Shown piece by piece: positions 23,201-34,989 of a DNA stretch of 64,000 nucleotides. The notes beneath the pieces were generated by a model. That model saw only the letters and a list, made by a program, of their open reading frames with translations. It was not told where the DNA came from and did no database searches. The DNA is from Capitulum mitella. Lineage: Eukaryota > Arthropoda > Thecostraca > Pollicipedomorpha > Pollicipedidae. The stretch is from assembly GCA_030062745.1 (NCBI GenBank), contig CP099841.1, positions 29,949,398-30,013,397 on the forward strand, written 5' to 3'. The position numbers and the translations under genes are program-made. The number at the start of each line of letters is the position of its first letter. The first letter of the stretch is position 1.

Positions 23201-23391
23201 TTGAATGCAGGTAACCCCACAATCGTGCATACAGAATACAGAATACGGAATACCACGGCAAGATTCATGCACACCACAATAGCCTAAAGCAGGTGTCAGG
23301 CGTATGCATAAGGTCTTGGGCATCAGCATCCAACGCCACTGCAAATTCACAAACTGGGTTTTAACAAATGCACCACACAAATCTCGTCTGC

Positions 23392-23600
23392 TTCCACCTC
23401 ATGTCTGCCTGTTCGTGAGTTGGGCACATACCCTCTTGTGCTCAGGTGTCCAGATTCTTGAGTCAAGTCTTATGTCTCGTCTGGCGTCAGTCAGTCCCTT
23501 CCATCTCATGTCTGTTTGTTTGTGGGTTACGACACACAGCCTCTAGAGCTCTAATGTCCATAGCCTTGGGTCAAGTCGTGTGTTTCGTCATGAAGTCCTT
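23392..23600 (+). repeat. Two-copy tandem repeat (~107 bp)
   Basis: TTCCACCTCATGTCTGCCTG at 23392 recurs as TTCCATCTCATGTCTGTTTG at 23499. Each is followed by a GTTCGTGAGTTG-like phrase and then TTGAGTCAAGTCTTATGTCTCGTC / TTGGGTCAAGTCGTGTGTTTCGTC. Confidence 0.75.
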
Positions 23601-23679
23601 AGTTTTATGCTTCCATTTCATGCAAATTGGATGAGTGATTGCTCACTGACTCGTGTGCGCCATAATGCGTGGACAAGGT

Positions 23680-25075
23680 TCGCCATCACCATTGGCCTGG
23701 TCGTGAAGCCAATGGTGATGGCGGATCCAAAGCTCCCGGAGTCAGGTAGATCTGATCGCCACGCAAACCGAGCCGAACGGGCAGTTTAGGTTCATACTTA
23801 CAGATGTATTTTGCCTATTTGGTGCCCCCTTCACCATAGTGAAGGGGGCACCAAATTCCGCATAGTGACAATGGACGAAAGTTCGCCAAGCGAGTCATAA
23901 CTGAATTCACTAACATGTGGAGAGGCTTAAAAATCGTTCACGGAAAACCGCGTCAATCACTAAGTCAGCGCTCTGTTGAGAGGTACAATAGGGACGTCAG
24001 AGACATACCGTCAGCATGACTGGTCGCTGAGGGGACGGACAAATGGGGAGAAGGATTCAGGTTTATTCAAAATATGAAGAACCGCTCACTTCACGCAGAC
24101 ATCAAGCGCAGCTCGTGTGAGGCCATGTCTGGCGCAAGACAGCGCACTGGATTCGCCGACCGCGTTCTTCAAAGTGGCATGCTGGCACGCACAGCTGCGG
24201 AAGAAGACCTCGAGGCGGCGCTGACGGAGCTGTTTCATGACAACGTCACACTCACATAGTCAGATGATGAACGTGATGACAGTGGAGGAAGCCGAGCTGT
24301 CAGAGGAAAACATGAGGGTTGGAGAAAGACAGGCAAGGAGCAGTTGTTCACCGGAAACCGATCAAGTTGAATGGAGAAGAAGCATGTGCAGTGTGTGGAA
24401 ACAAACGACAGGTTAGTCATGTCAGTCACATCTAGTAATGCACCGTTTTATGCGTGAGCTTTACTTGACATCGCCGCCCTCTGACCCCTGCGATGTTTTA
24501 TCACCTCGACGATGGGCTGTAATAGCCACAAGTACTTTGTGGATCGCCCAAGTATTTGTCTATGTCTATGATGCCAACATGTTTCAACTATCACTATAAT
24601 GTGCACGCAGTATATGAAAAAGACGAGGGAGACCAAGAAGGGTACGGTAGCGAACTACTATGCAGCTTTTGTGTAAGTTTAAACGTTGCAATGGAACACG
24701 GACAGGCAAAGAAAGCGCTCACTGAACGGGCGGAACGAATGACGTCAGCGTCCACCAAAACATTTCCGCCAGCGCAACGCGAAATAAATGTCTTAGCTCG
24801 GAGACCTGATATCAGCAGGAGAGGATGGCCCCCAAGAACGTCTGGGCTGTTGTTATGGAGGTGAATGAGAACGGCCTGCACAAACTGGGGATCCAAGCCG
24901 GTGAAATACGGCGGCTCTATTTGAGGAACGAGTTTTCGCTGCATGACTCAGATATAAGAAATGTAGGGTATACGGTAGGCATTCGGGAACATCTCTGGAT
25001 CAGTCCAGGCCACAGGGATTCATCAAGTGCCAGTGTAAGCGGTATTGTGTGTCGATAGGAAGTGGTGTCTCAGCA
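23680..25075 (+). pseudogene. Decayed KRBA2/SCAND3-like integrase element, copy A
   Basis: The frames in order read as the integrase type found in KRBA2/SCAND3 and related Ginger-like transposons. VVKPMVMADP (23709) comes first, then FCLFGAP, and NGRKFAKRV near the second catalytic Asp region (~23870-23895). HGKPRQSLSQRSVER (~23938-23982) carries the catalytic Glu; a TGA follows, then KWGEGFRFIQNMKNRSLHADIKRS up to EEDLEAAL (~24230). Downstream come EACAVCG (24383), EGYGSELLCSFC...AERM (~24637-24745), PKNVWAVVMEVNENG--KLG...LYLRNEFSL (24827-24945) and a Cys-rich QGFIKCQCK in another frame (~25010-25040). It carries frameshifts and a stop, and lacks ~90 bp between the first Asp region and FCLFGAP that copy B keeps. 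It cannot encode an active protein. Confidence 0.75.
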
Positions 25076-25504
25076 ATGCTGTGAAATTCAGCTCGAAATG
25101 TCATGGAAGTAGCTCGTGCAAGAATAAATAGATATTGCGGTAGTTGCTTTGGATGGTTGATTCCGTATGGATTGGGCTTGGGGATACAGCAACTGATTTT
25201 GAGGGTGCAGCGTGCGAATGTTTGCCCCAATGCTGACATGCTACATCACTTTCAGACTTGCTTAAACACCGACTAGATATGCCTCACGTGCATGCACATG
25301 TCATAAAGCGTATGACTGACTTGGTATAACTGGCAATGCGCACGGTACAAGCCATACATGGCTCACGTCCTTCACAAAACCGGACTATCGTAAACAGACC
25401 CAAAGATCCGTGCCAAAACGTTGGCAAAACTGCCAAAAATTTTGCCAAAAGTTACAAAACAAATAAAACTGCCCAAAGCCTGCCGGGCTCCCTGGCCTTG
25501 GGAT

Positions 25505-26150
25505 GACAGACAATGCTGGCGCATACATTATGTCTGTCAGCACCGTCGGCGCCGCCTCGAGGTCTTCTTCCGCAGCTTTGTGAGCCAGCATGTCATCTGG
25601 AAGAACGAGGTCGGCGAGTCCAATGCGCTGTCTTGCAACGGACATGGCCTCACACGAGCTGCGCTTGATGTCTGCGTGAAGCGAGCGGTTTTTCATGCTT
25701 TGAATAAAGCTGAGTCCTTCTGCCCACTTGTTCGTCCCCTCAGCGGCCATTCATGCTGACGGCACGTCTCTGACATCCTGACTAGACCTTTCAACAGAGC
25801 TCTGACTTAGTGAGTGTCGCAGTTTTCCGCAAACGATTTTTATGCCTCTCCACATGCTAGTGAGTTCGGGTATGACTCGTTGGCGAACTCCCGTCCATTG
25901 CCATTATGCAGAATGCAGGGGCACCAAATAGGCAAAATATATCTGTCCAATGATACGCCACTTCCTTAACGGTTTTCGTTTTGAGTGCTCAAAGAACTGT
26001 AAACTTCTTGAGGTGATCTTGGTAGTTAAGTATGAACCTAAACGGTCCGTTCGCTTCGATTCGCATGGCGATCAGATCTACTTGAAAGCGGGAGTCTGGA
26101 TCCGCCATCAACATTGGCTTGACGATCATGCCAATAATGATGACGAATTA
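25505..26150 (-). pseudogene. Decayed KRBA2/SCAND3-like integrase element, copy B
   Basis: The minus strand reads IVKPMLMADP (~26130-26100), then QVDLIAM with the first Asp of the DDE triad, FILNYQDHLKKF, a stop, KTVKEVAYHW and DIFCLFGAP. NGREFAN follows (~25905) and, after a 1-base frameshift, ELTSMW, GKLRHSLSQSSVER with the catalytic Glu, a TGA, then KWAEGLSFIQSMKNRSLHADIKRS to EEDLEAAP (~25548). It is clearly the same family as copy A at 23680-25075, with its tail pointing toward it. The homology stops at ~25545, so the C-terminal Cys-rich part is missing. It is inactive. Confidence 0.75.
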
Positions 26151-29100
26151 TGACGCATACGATTCAGTGCTTGATCATTCATCCAGTTTGTATTTTTTTC
26201 TGGTGCTATGCACATGCTAAGAATAATTTTGATTGTCCTTTCCACATGGCTTGGAAGGATGCCTTTTTTAACGATCCAGACTTCTAACCCAATTTCGCGC
26301 CTTCAGCCGTAGCCAAAATATAAAACACGAGGCAAGACTTTTCAGTCTGTACAGGTACATGATAATCAGTACCCCACCGTCATTTGATTATGGGATACTG
26401 CTTATATTCATTACCCCACAATACTGGCAACTTTCGTGATGTGAAATACAATCCTGATGTTGATTTGCATACGGAAACATTCTGGAAACTTGTTCACTTC
26501 AGTGAAACTGGCTGGTGCGAGACGATTATCAGCCCGGCTTTGATAGAGATCTGAAATCCGGTGCATAGTACAGCCTAATTTTATGACGTCATTTTGCCGG
26601 CGAAATTTAACTTCGGATATATTGTGACAAAGTTTGCATTAATGTCGGTCTGTTTTGTAATGTAAGACACAAACTTTTCTGAAGAGGGATTACCAATTTT
26701 ATCGCTATTTCGGCCAGATGACCGACAACTTTTTATTCTAAAGATCGTAAATCCCAAAATGACGTTGCCCAGATCCGGGGAGAAGCCCAGTTTTGAGACG
26801 GGGGGGGGGGTCCTTTAAGAGCCCATCGTCTGGTTTGCGCCACTGGTAGCGTCCCACAGTGAAAAATCCTTGGTGCCGCCCTTGCATACAGAAGTGGAAG
26901 TTTAACCTTCAAGAGCTTGATTTGACTTGTCATGAGTTACGTGCGGGTATTTCCAGAACAAAGCACCAAGGTACGGATAGAGACGTTCATCACGCCTCCT
27001 CACATTGCGTTCAGAATTGGTAGAAGGGGCTGTTCTGGACCCTGATTTAAGTTTTGGGATTTATGAAGTCGCGAGGTCAAGAGGTTACGGGATACAGGAT
27101 CATTGAAAATGTGAAGTCAAGGCCGCCGATCAACTAAGCATGTCGCTAGATTCCTATGATCAGAAACCTCTGCAAGGACAAAACTTTATATTATTAGGAA
27201 GATGAAGAACCTAGAAATGTGCTCCCATGAAACCTGGTTGTCTTGGGTCAAAGTTGCAAAGTTTATCCTTTGATGTATTTTTAATGTCAAGATCAAACGC
27301 ATTTTGCTCGTTTCGATTTCTTTTAAATTCACGCACAAACTAGGTCACACTGCTGGTAACAAACTCACAAAATTTCATTTAGTAATGGGAACTCTTGGGG
27401 TCAATGGGGGTCATGCGCCATGACCTAATTTAACCTCAGTGTTTACTAACCTCGCTTTATTTGAAAATAAGCGACATGAATGCCATTTGAAAACATTTGT
27501 CATATCCAGTGTATGCATGACATCAATATCCATCTTTCGGTATGTTTTCATAAACTTTACCCCTCGTCAGTGAACTGCATTTCGACAACTACGATGGTGC
27601 ATGGAGGGGGGATAAGAACCCTATGGCCATTGGCTCTAAGTTGAACCGGAGCCAGGAAACGAAAAACAGACGCGTTGTTTGTTATGTTAGAAAGCCAATA
27701 ATATCCGGTTTTAATGTCTTAGGTTAACCGGGGACCTCCCAAGTCAGTGATCCGAAATGTAAATGAAAAAAATGAAAATCGCGAAGCGGTTTCTTTGGAG
27801 GGCCACAGAACAAAACATTTCACAGTTCTCAAAGCTGCAAAATATAGGACTCATTCAGGCTTTGCAAATTTGATCGTGGCCTTTATGGTTACTTACGGCC
27901 AATAGCGCAGGTCATGTAAGGTCAAATCCCTCGACCGCCCGGAAAGGCGTAGAAACTAAGGCCATTACATGAACATGAATGAGTCAGAATGGTTTGAAAG
28001 GGATACCAAATAAAAAATCAACATTTCTAAATACCCTGCTCGCAACACATCACCGGTTGCTTGTGCCGTTTGTTGAGTTATCTTTCTAAAGTGACTTTGT
28101 TGGTGTCTTCGATGTGTACAGGGTACCCTGTGGCGTTGCAACGGATCGCAGAATTTCATCACCAAAGTGAGGTGCGCCGCACGTAAATGCGCACAGGACA
28201 CCGACAGACGTCAAAAGTCGCGCCGCCCTGAGCCCGCGCATACCGCATGCGCAGCGCGTGCTGTGCATTTCTGCAGAAAGGACAATAAAGCATTAAAGTA
28301 GAGCCTTCTCCGGCAGGAAAACGCAATACGCTTGCCGGCTGTGGGTGACAAACACGCTTCCACCGTCACCTCTGTCGAGCCGCTGCCCTCAGGGTGGTGC
28401 AATGTCTGAAACTGTCTACGGGATAGGCAACGACTAGGGGATGTTCGTCATTGTCAATCGTAGCAAGTGTAGGGACGGGGGATCCAGTCAGGTTTTTCCG
28501 GGAACCACAGAAACACGAGAGGGGTAGCGCGCCACGGTTCGTACTATCCTCGTGAGCATCCGTCGCAGACATTTCAAAACAAATCAAGTCCAGGTCATGT
28601 TAAGGTCACTGACCTCTGATGTCATTTCTGGAGCTCTGCAAAGCCATTTTTCCGAAATGTCGGGAAATCATAAATTTACGAAAGCAAGTGATACTCAAGA
28701 CGCAAGCTCGGGTCAAACTACATGTAAACACCTATGAGTTCCGCTAGGTTTGTGACCCCTTGTTTAATGACCCCGGTTGACCTACAATGGCCATTTTAAC
28801 CTCGGGTCGACTACAGGGTATTTTGCTTCCCAATTAGCCTACTCGACTATCGGTTAACCTAAAGCATTAAAACCGGATACCATTGCTTTCTTTCATGACG
28901 AATAACATGCATATTTTTGTTACGCGATCCTTCTCTCATGTAGAGGAAAATTGTAAGAGGATTCTTATCCACCCCATGCACCATCGGAACTGTTGAAATG
29001 CCGTATACTGGCGAGGAATAAAACATATGACAGCATACTGAATGACTGGGTACTGATGCCATGCACGTATTCGACAAAACAAATGCTTTAAATAATACCC

Positions 29101-29680
29101 ATATTGCTTATTCTTTATATGCTTGCTTATACAATATTATATATATTATATATCGAAATTTGTTAGCATGCAGGTCAAATCAGGTTATGAAACGTAATCC
29201 CGTTACTCCCGAAGGAGTTCCTATACAAGAGGAAATTTTGTCAGGATGTTACAATGTGAAATATTTTGCGTGTGAATTTAAGAGAATTAGAAAACACAGC
29301 ATGTCTTTGACTTTCTCTGATCTGAGAGCGTCAAATTTCACGGAAATATATTTCTTCGTTCTTCCTCTTTCGAATGATACATAATTTTTTCCTTACGACT
29401 TTCTTGATCATCGAGATACAGTGGCATACGCAGTTGGCCGTTGGCCTTGACCTCACATTTTTAATGACCTGTGCCTTGTGACTCCTTCACCACATAACTT
29501 CACAAACACAAAATCAAAATCAGGGCCCAGAACGACCCCCTACATCAATTTCGAGCGAAATATGAAAGGGTGTGGTAAACTCCCCTTCGTGATCTCTGTC
29601 CTGGAAATACCGATAAAGCCTCGTTCAACGGCGCTTGTCTGAAGCAGGTTCAGGAGAGCCATCGGGTGCCTTTTCCCCAT
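26151..29680. other. Stretch without recognised genes
   Basis: Ancient repeat-like DNA with recurrent phrases such as GACCTCA and AGGTCAA (for example near 27410-27435, 28590-28615 and 29445-29470). The short open frames match nothing I know. Confidence 0.45.
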
Positions 29681-29689
29681 GGAACGCAG

Positions 29690-29890
29690 CACGCTTAGTT
29701 TGCGAGATAGCGGGGAGCGTATAAGGCCCCCTCGTCGGGCGGAGGTGAAAAAAGCTGCCGTCGGGACGGGAGGCTAATAACGAGGCCGTTATTAACGTAG
29801 GCCGAAGGAAGTCACTTTGACCTTACCCACTTCGACTACGGAAAAAACCCGAGCGGCACGAACCGCTCCGCTCCGATCACATTGCCTTTT
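29690..29890. promoter_or_regulatory. Candidate regulatory island with a TAATAACG palindrome
   Basis: GC-rich unique DNA around an exact inverted repeat, TAATAACG-AGGC-CGTTATTA (29775-29794), continuing into ACGTAGGCC. Paired ATTA-type half-sites in inverted orientation suit a homeodomain dimer. CACTTTGACCTTACC follows at 29812-29826. The regulatory role is inference. Confidence 0.35.
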
Positions 29891-29899
29891 GCAAGTCTT

Positions 29900-30555
29900 G
29901 GTAAGCAATGACCGCTGATTCATGCCCATGCAGACCTCACGCCATATATCTGTTTGTCTAGGTTTCATCTAAGATCTTATCGACTAGGAGCTTTGAGTTT
30001 CAGACATCAAGGACGGGGCTGCACTGTCTTTTTCAGGAATTTGTATGCGAGTCTCTCCCCCCCCCCCCACATACACACAGAAAACCAACACAGCCAGTTC
30101 TCAAGAGATATTGCCACCGCTGAATGCGACCCAGAGCTAGTTTTTCGTCGTCAGGTGTGGCAACGGCATATTGCATGGCAAGCAATCGTAGATGTTCGTT
30201 TTTCTTTATTCTTTTAGCGACTATACGCTCTAAATGCGCTCACTGTCTCAAACATCCATGTCGTCTTTCACAGACGACAAGTTCTCGTCGACGGGATGGT
30301 CGTGGCTCGGTGCAAAAGCTTGGCCTCGGCGGTCCTCCTTTGGGCCGCCTGTCACACCGTGTTTGCACAGGTAGTACGACGCAGATGTCTACAACGCATA
30401 CAAAAAATTCCATGCGTCTTCGTCCAGTGCTACATTTTGGACGTTGTGCCACGTTGCCTGCCGTCTGCCGCCAGAAAGCGACCTTCTTCAAGATCGAGAA
30501 GTGCAGTATCTGCGGATTGCCTGTTTGTCCGCCAACAGTAAACGCAGAGCAATCT
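29900..30555. other. Stretch without recognised features
   Basis: Includes a poly-C run (30058-30069). Open frames on both strands around 30120-30570 lack recognisable motifs. Confidence 0.4.
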
Positions 30556-30559
30556 CTAT

Positions 30560-31110
30560 TACGTTGGTCGTAGTTATGGAGCTACGTCTGTCGTGATGAC
30601 AGTGCTACGTCCGTGGATCGTGGTGACAGCGGTGCCATGTCCGCCGTTCTTTCGAGGAATGTGAAAGGAGTTGACTGCTATCGGCCGTCAGCGGTTCTCG
30701 TTCTTTATGATAGTGTTGGTGTCTGCGCAGTGTCTCGCTTTTCATCAATCTTAGCTAAGAAGAGCACTGCTATGTTTGTCGGCCGTACTGATGACAGTGT
30801 TGTGTCCGTCGCTCGTGATAAGAGCGGTGTCCGTCGGTCTTCTGGGAGATGTTAACCAGGGTGCTCGCTATCGGCCGCTAGAGGGCGTCGCCCTCGATAG
30901 TGTGAAGTGTCTCCGGTGCCTCCGATGAAGTCCTCCGCTTGTCCGTCCATCCTGAGTGCAAACAGTGGTCCTTTTTGCGTCGGTCGTGGTGCGGAAGAGA
31001 GCACTGCCGTCTCCGTCGGTTCGCAGTAAGAGCGGCGCCGTGTCCGTCAGTCCCTGTGAGAATATTGCAATCCATGTCCATCGGTCTTCTGAGATATATG
31101 CCCGGATATA
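30560..31110. repeat. Highly diverged minisatellite-like region
   Basis: Variants of GATGACAGTG-TACGTCCGT, GGTGACAGCGGTGCCATGTCCG, GATAAGAGCGGTGTCCGTCGGTC and GTAAGAGCGGCGCCGTGTCCGTC recur irregularly through about 550 bp. GCTATCGGCCGTCAG and GCTATCGGCCGCTAG mark two larger copies about 190 bp apart. Confidence 0.6.
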
Positions 31111-31650
31111 GATTCATTTTCGTATGCAAAAATAATTTTTCGTCTTTGGATGATATCGAATAGGATTTTCAGCGGTGTCCATGAAAACGTTGCGATCAGG
31201 TGATGCCGTCTAGAAGCTTTCAGAATGGTGTGGTGTTCTCAGCTGCGAGAATCCCTAGTGGTGCCTGCAACCAGGACAGTCTCTCAACCATTTTAGGAAG
31301 TGCATAGGCGAGGTTCTCAGCAATATAGAGATGCCATAGTGATTACTTCATGCAGGTCTGGTTTGCTCAACTGACGTTATTCTAGGTTATCAGCTTGGCA
31401 GCCTTTTGAGATGGGAACGGTGGACGTAGTCCATGATCACTCTCTGACTTGTGATCTCGTGAGAACCCAGGCTCTTCTTTGAAACCAGGCAAGGTTATCC
31501 ATTGTTCTTCAGTGAACATGGAAATTACCGTCCGACTGTTGTAACACTGCTAGTTCTTGACATGGGATTCCACCACTGAACATGAAAACGGTCTGTGAAT
31601 AAAGGCATCAAAAACCATTTCCATCCTAATTTCTTCCATTAAATGGCATC
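31111..31650. other. Stretch without recognised features
   Basis: No coding, RNA or repeat feature seen before the hAT-like element at 31660. Confidence 0.5.
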
Positions 31651-31651
31651 A

Positions 31652-34105
31652 CACATACACAGGGGCACAGCCAGCCAAAAATTTCGGGGATGGTAATCCT
31701 GGCCCAGCGATGGGATTCATTACTTCATATGTGCCGCCTGCACAAAAGTACTAACATATGATTTTACAGGAGGGTTCACAGTAAGGGCACAGCCAGCCCA
31801 AAATTTCGAGAGAGGGGATGCCTAAACAATGGTGTGCCTCAGCCCTATCAGTGGGCCCCTTGAATAAAAAGAGCCAGTGAACATTTTACGGCAATGGTTG
31901 CTTGCCGCTCCCAAACGCTATTACTTGCAGCCAACTGACTCTTCTGACTGTCGACGTTGTGCCGGAAACATGGTTTATTGGGGCGGCCAGGGGTGTGGTT
32001 TCCTATCTCTTTCTGTGTGCTATCTCTTTCTTCCCCGGCACCCACAAAACTGGAATCGGCATGCACATTGCATATGGAGCACCCACAACCTGAGGCGTTC
32101 TCAGCGGTTTTCTTAGATACGCTCCGCAGAGGCGCACCAAGAATTTTTCTGAGAGGGTAAGGGGCAGGCGAATGCAAATACATTAAAAGGTGCACCAAGC
32201 CGGCTTGTCCCGTTCGTCACTATCCCTACGAAATTCGTGCAGAAGCTGAAAGCCCTCACGAGCGGAAAGCTCATCATACCAAAGAAAGAAAGTGATTCGA
32301 ACGGCCACGAAAACACTCGGGTTCCGGATCCGAGGGCAAAATTGTCTTTTTTAAAAATGTAAAATATCGTATGGATTTAGGCACCTAAAACTGTTTTTAG
32401 AAAACCACATCTGTGCCCTCCACAGCTGCCAGGCGCTCCTCTGCAGGCCATCTCAGAGGGCCCCCACCGGCCCTAAAAGAAACCATGCAGGCGGCGGCAA
32501 GGTCCCCTGCATTTCAGCACGGCTCCCGTCCATGCCGCCCAGGAGCCAGCTTCGGTCAAGCAAGAGGCCCCTTCCGAACGGCAGCTGACCCCTACGGGCC
32601 GGCAAGGCCCCATAGAACAGCAGGGAATCCCTCCACAGGTCAGGAGGGGCCCTCCGAAGGCTGGCGGTGGTCCCACAGGCCGATAGGGGGCCCTACAGTT
32701 TGATAGGGGCCCCCCTATCAGCCTTGATCTATGCATTTAATCTTTTGTCTTCTCTTTCCCAGCGTTCTTAACCCTATTCCCGGAGTGCTAGACGGTATGG
32801 TCGATTCCCGGCAGGGGGGGGGGGGGGCGGATTCAGCCCTTCTGAGATCTCGAGAACTACACATCCGATTTCACCGCAACAAACGGCAATCGACTTGCCA
32901 TGACGTGAACTACACTTTTGTAAAAATAAATTTTCAAAATTTTGAAAGGGGTGGATACAGGGGGCAAAAATGTCAAAATCAGGGGTATTTTTGGAGTTCT
33001 TATAACTCCCTTGTTTATGGACTGATTTTCATGAAACTGGCATGAATCGAGAGATTATAGATATGGCTTTTACATGGGTACACAAATCTGAAATTTTGAG
33101 AAAATTCATGGGCGTTCACAGGGTTTCAAAAACAGGAGGATTATTTTTCTAACAACTGAATGAACAAAAAGGGCAAAAACACTTTTTTGGCTTCCGCTAG
33201 TCATGTTATGCTAAAGAAATACAAATCGCATCACAATGTTTGTACAATGTTAGCATAGGCGGTGCCAGGGACATGAAAAAGGGGGAAACTGTCATGGTTA
33301 CACGTTCTTCAGATCAACTTGTGACCTTAAATGACCTCCAGTGATCTTGACGTCACTTGGAATGATCTCAGATGCGTTTAATATTATCTATAAACGTTTT
33401 CAATAATTTCAATTCACTCTCTTTCGAAAATTTCATTTTATGGCTATTGCGGTATGGTGTACGCTCGCTGACATTTTAGGTCATAGCTCCGAGACCCGAC
33501 CTTATATCAAGCTGAAACTTGGTACACAAGTAGAGGGCACCCTCCTAAGAGTCATATATATGCCGGGTTTGGCATCTGAAAAAACGGTGCCGAAATTATT
33601 GCAAAAAAAACAAGTTTTGACTTTTGACCTTGACCTGACCTTGTAAAGTGACCTCAAATGAACAAAATCACATCTGTACATTGCCCAACTATTTAACTAT
33701 ACATCCATATAAAGTTTTAAGTTCTATCTTAATAATTCTGTTTTGGCGGACATTTTCCTTTTACCCTCAACATGGCCAAAAATGGCCTGAGGGGCCTGCC
33801 AAAAACATTGGCTGGCTCCGCTCCTGAGCAAAATGGAATTTTGAAATTTTGTCACGGCGCGTAGAACGAACAGCTAGGAAAAGTGACCAAGTTTCCTGAA
33901 GCTGCGTTAAAAAGCCTGGAATTGGGAAGCAAAAAACCCTAGGAGGGGGGCGGATTCAGCCCCCCTGCCGGGAATAGGGTTAAAGCATTTTCGCGATAAC
34001 TTCGGTTCACATAAGAGTAATTTTCTAATCTCAGTAGGCCCCTTTAAACATTTCGGGGGTCCTGGGACCCCTAGGGGCCCCGCTGGCTGGGCCACTGCAC
34101 ATACA
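31652..34105. mobile_element. hAT-like non-autonomous element with perfect 8-bp TSD
   Basis: The left end CAGGGGCACAGCCAGCC (31660) and the inverse right end (CGCTGGCTGGGCCACTG, ending 34097) are flanked by identical 8-bp repeats cacataca (31652-31659 and 34098-34105). That makes a 2438-bp hAT-type insertion. Without the nested piggyBac-like MITE (32768-33983) it would be about 1.2 kb. A second copy of the left-end phrase (GGGCACAGCCAGCCCAAAATTTCG) lies at 31785, so the left end is duplicated or a second relative is nested. The interior includes GGCCCC-rich segments (32430-32720). No transposase frame is present. Confidence 0.83.
32768..33983 (+). mobile_element. piggyBac-like MITE, copy 2 (nested in a hAT-like element)
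   Basis: TTAA at 32768-32771 and 33980-33983 flank a 1208-bp body starting CCCTATTCCCGG and ending CCGGGAATAGGG. It aligns along its length with copy 1 (shared phrases GCTAGACGGTATGGTCGATT, GAACTACACATCCGATTTCA and others) in the same orientation. A long G run (near 32813-32826) sits close to the left end. It includes the CTGAGGGGCC...GGCTGGCTCCGCTCCTG insert absent from copy 1. It lies wholly inside the hAT-like element 31660-34097, so it is the younger insertion. Confidence 0.87.
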
Positions 34106-34375
34106 GGACGTCAAGTCACACCTTTATTAACTTCCAACTTATATCCTGGGTTCACTGTATCAAACAGCGCCAGGAAAATACATCAGATGATCATCAGTGA
34201 AAAGCAGTGAAAAGCATCAGTGAAAAGCAGACCCAAGGTTGACGTCACGACGTCGTTACGACATGACGTAGGAGGATATCGACACATTTTTTTTGTTGAC
34301 ACGGGACAAGTGGCGCCCTTCGCATAAACAAAATAAAATTGAGTTGCACTTTTCGGTGGCGGTGAATATGTGCTA

Positions 34376-34960
34376 CTCCCAGTAGAGCGTGGTGTCGATG
34401 GTCACGCCCAGCATCTTCACGAACGACGAGGGGGTGAGTAGGTGGTTTCCATTGTTAAGCTGGAAGGAAGAGGCTTTCTTGAAGGACTGTCGAGCTCCGG
34501 CAGTGAGGAGGGTGATGGATTCATCAACAGGGAGTTGGGAAGAACATATGACCGTACAGCGAGGGTGGTCTCCTCCTGCCGACATTTGAGGGCAGACAGG
34601 TGAACAGGAAGCACGGAGTCCAGCAGATGGGTGTCGTCGGCATTGGACACTAGACACGAGACACGTCTATGTGGAAGGTAAGAAGGGGAGCCGTTCTTGC
34701 AGGTGCTAAACCGGCGGGGACCAACAAGGGACCCCTGGGGCACACCATGGGATAAAGGAAGGGAAAGGGAGCCGCCCTTCACTACTTGCCGCCGGCCACT
34801 GAGGTAGCTTTCAAACCACCTCGGGTTGATGCCGTACCACTGCAGCTTTGTCAGGGCACCGTCAACAAGGCTGTCAAATGCTTCGCTGAGGCCGATGGAA
34901 GTAACGGCAGCTTCGTGTCCTGCGTCGATTCGACGCGAGATTCATTCGATCGACACAGTG
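34376..34960 (-). pseudogene. Non-LTR reverse transcriptase remnant (CR1/Jockey-like)
   Basis: Read on the minus strand, the RT boxes are in order: GLSEAFDSLVDGALTKLQWYG (first catalytic Asp, about 34890-34840), SYLSGRRQ, GVPQGSLVGP (about 34746-34718), and NADDTHLLD where the canonical box is YADD (34644-34618). After a frameshift come LLTAGARQSFKKAS and FVKMLGVTID--L-WE (about 34420-34376). The 5' end (endonuclease) and 3' thumb/tail are missing, and the YADD Tyr has become Asn. The element is dead. It lies ~280 bp beyond the hAT-like element. Confidence 0.8.
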
Positions 34961-34989
34961 TCGATCAGGGCATCCTTCGTCGAATCACA

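Noticed and set aside
30124-30573. 149-residue plus-strand frame
   Set aside because: Overlaps open frames on both strands, has no recognisable motif and runs into a diverged minisatellite-like region.
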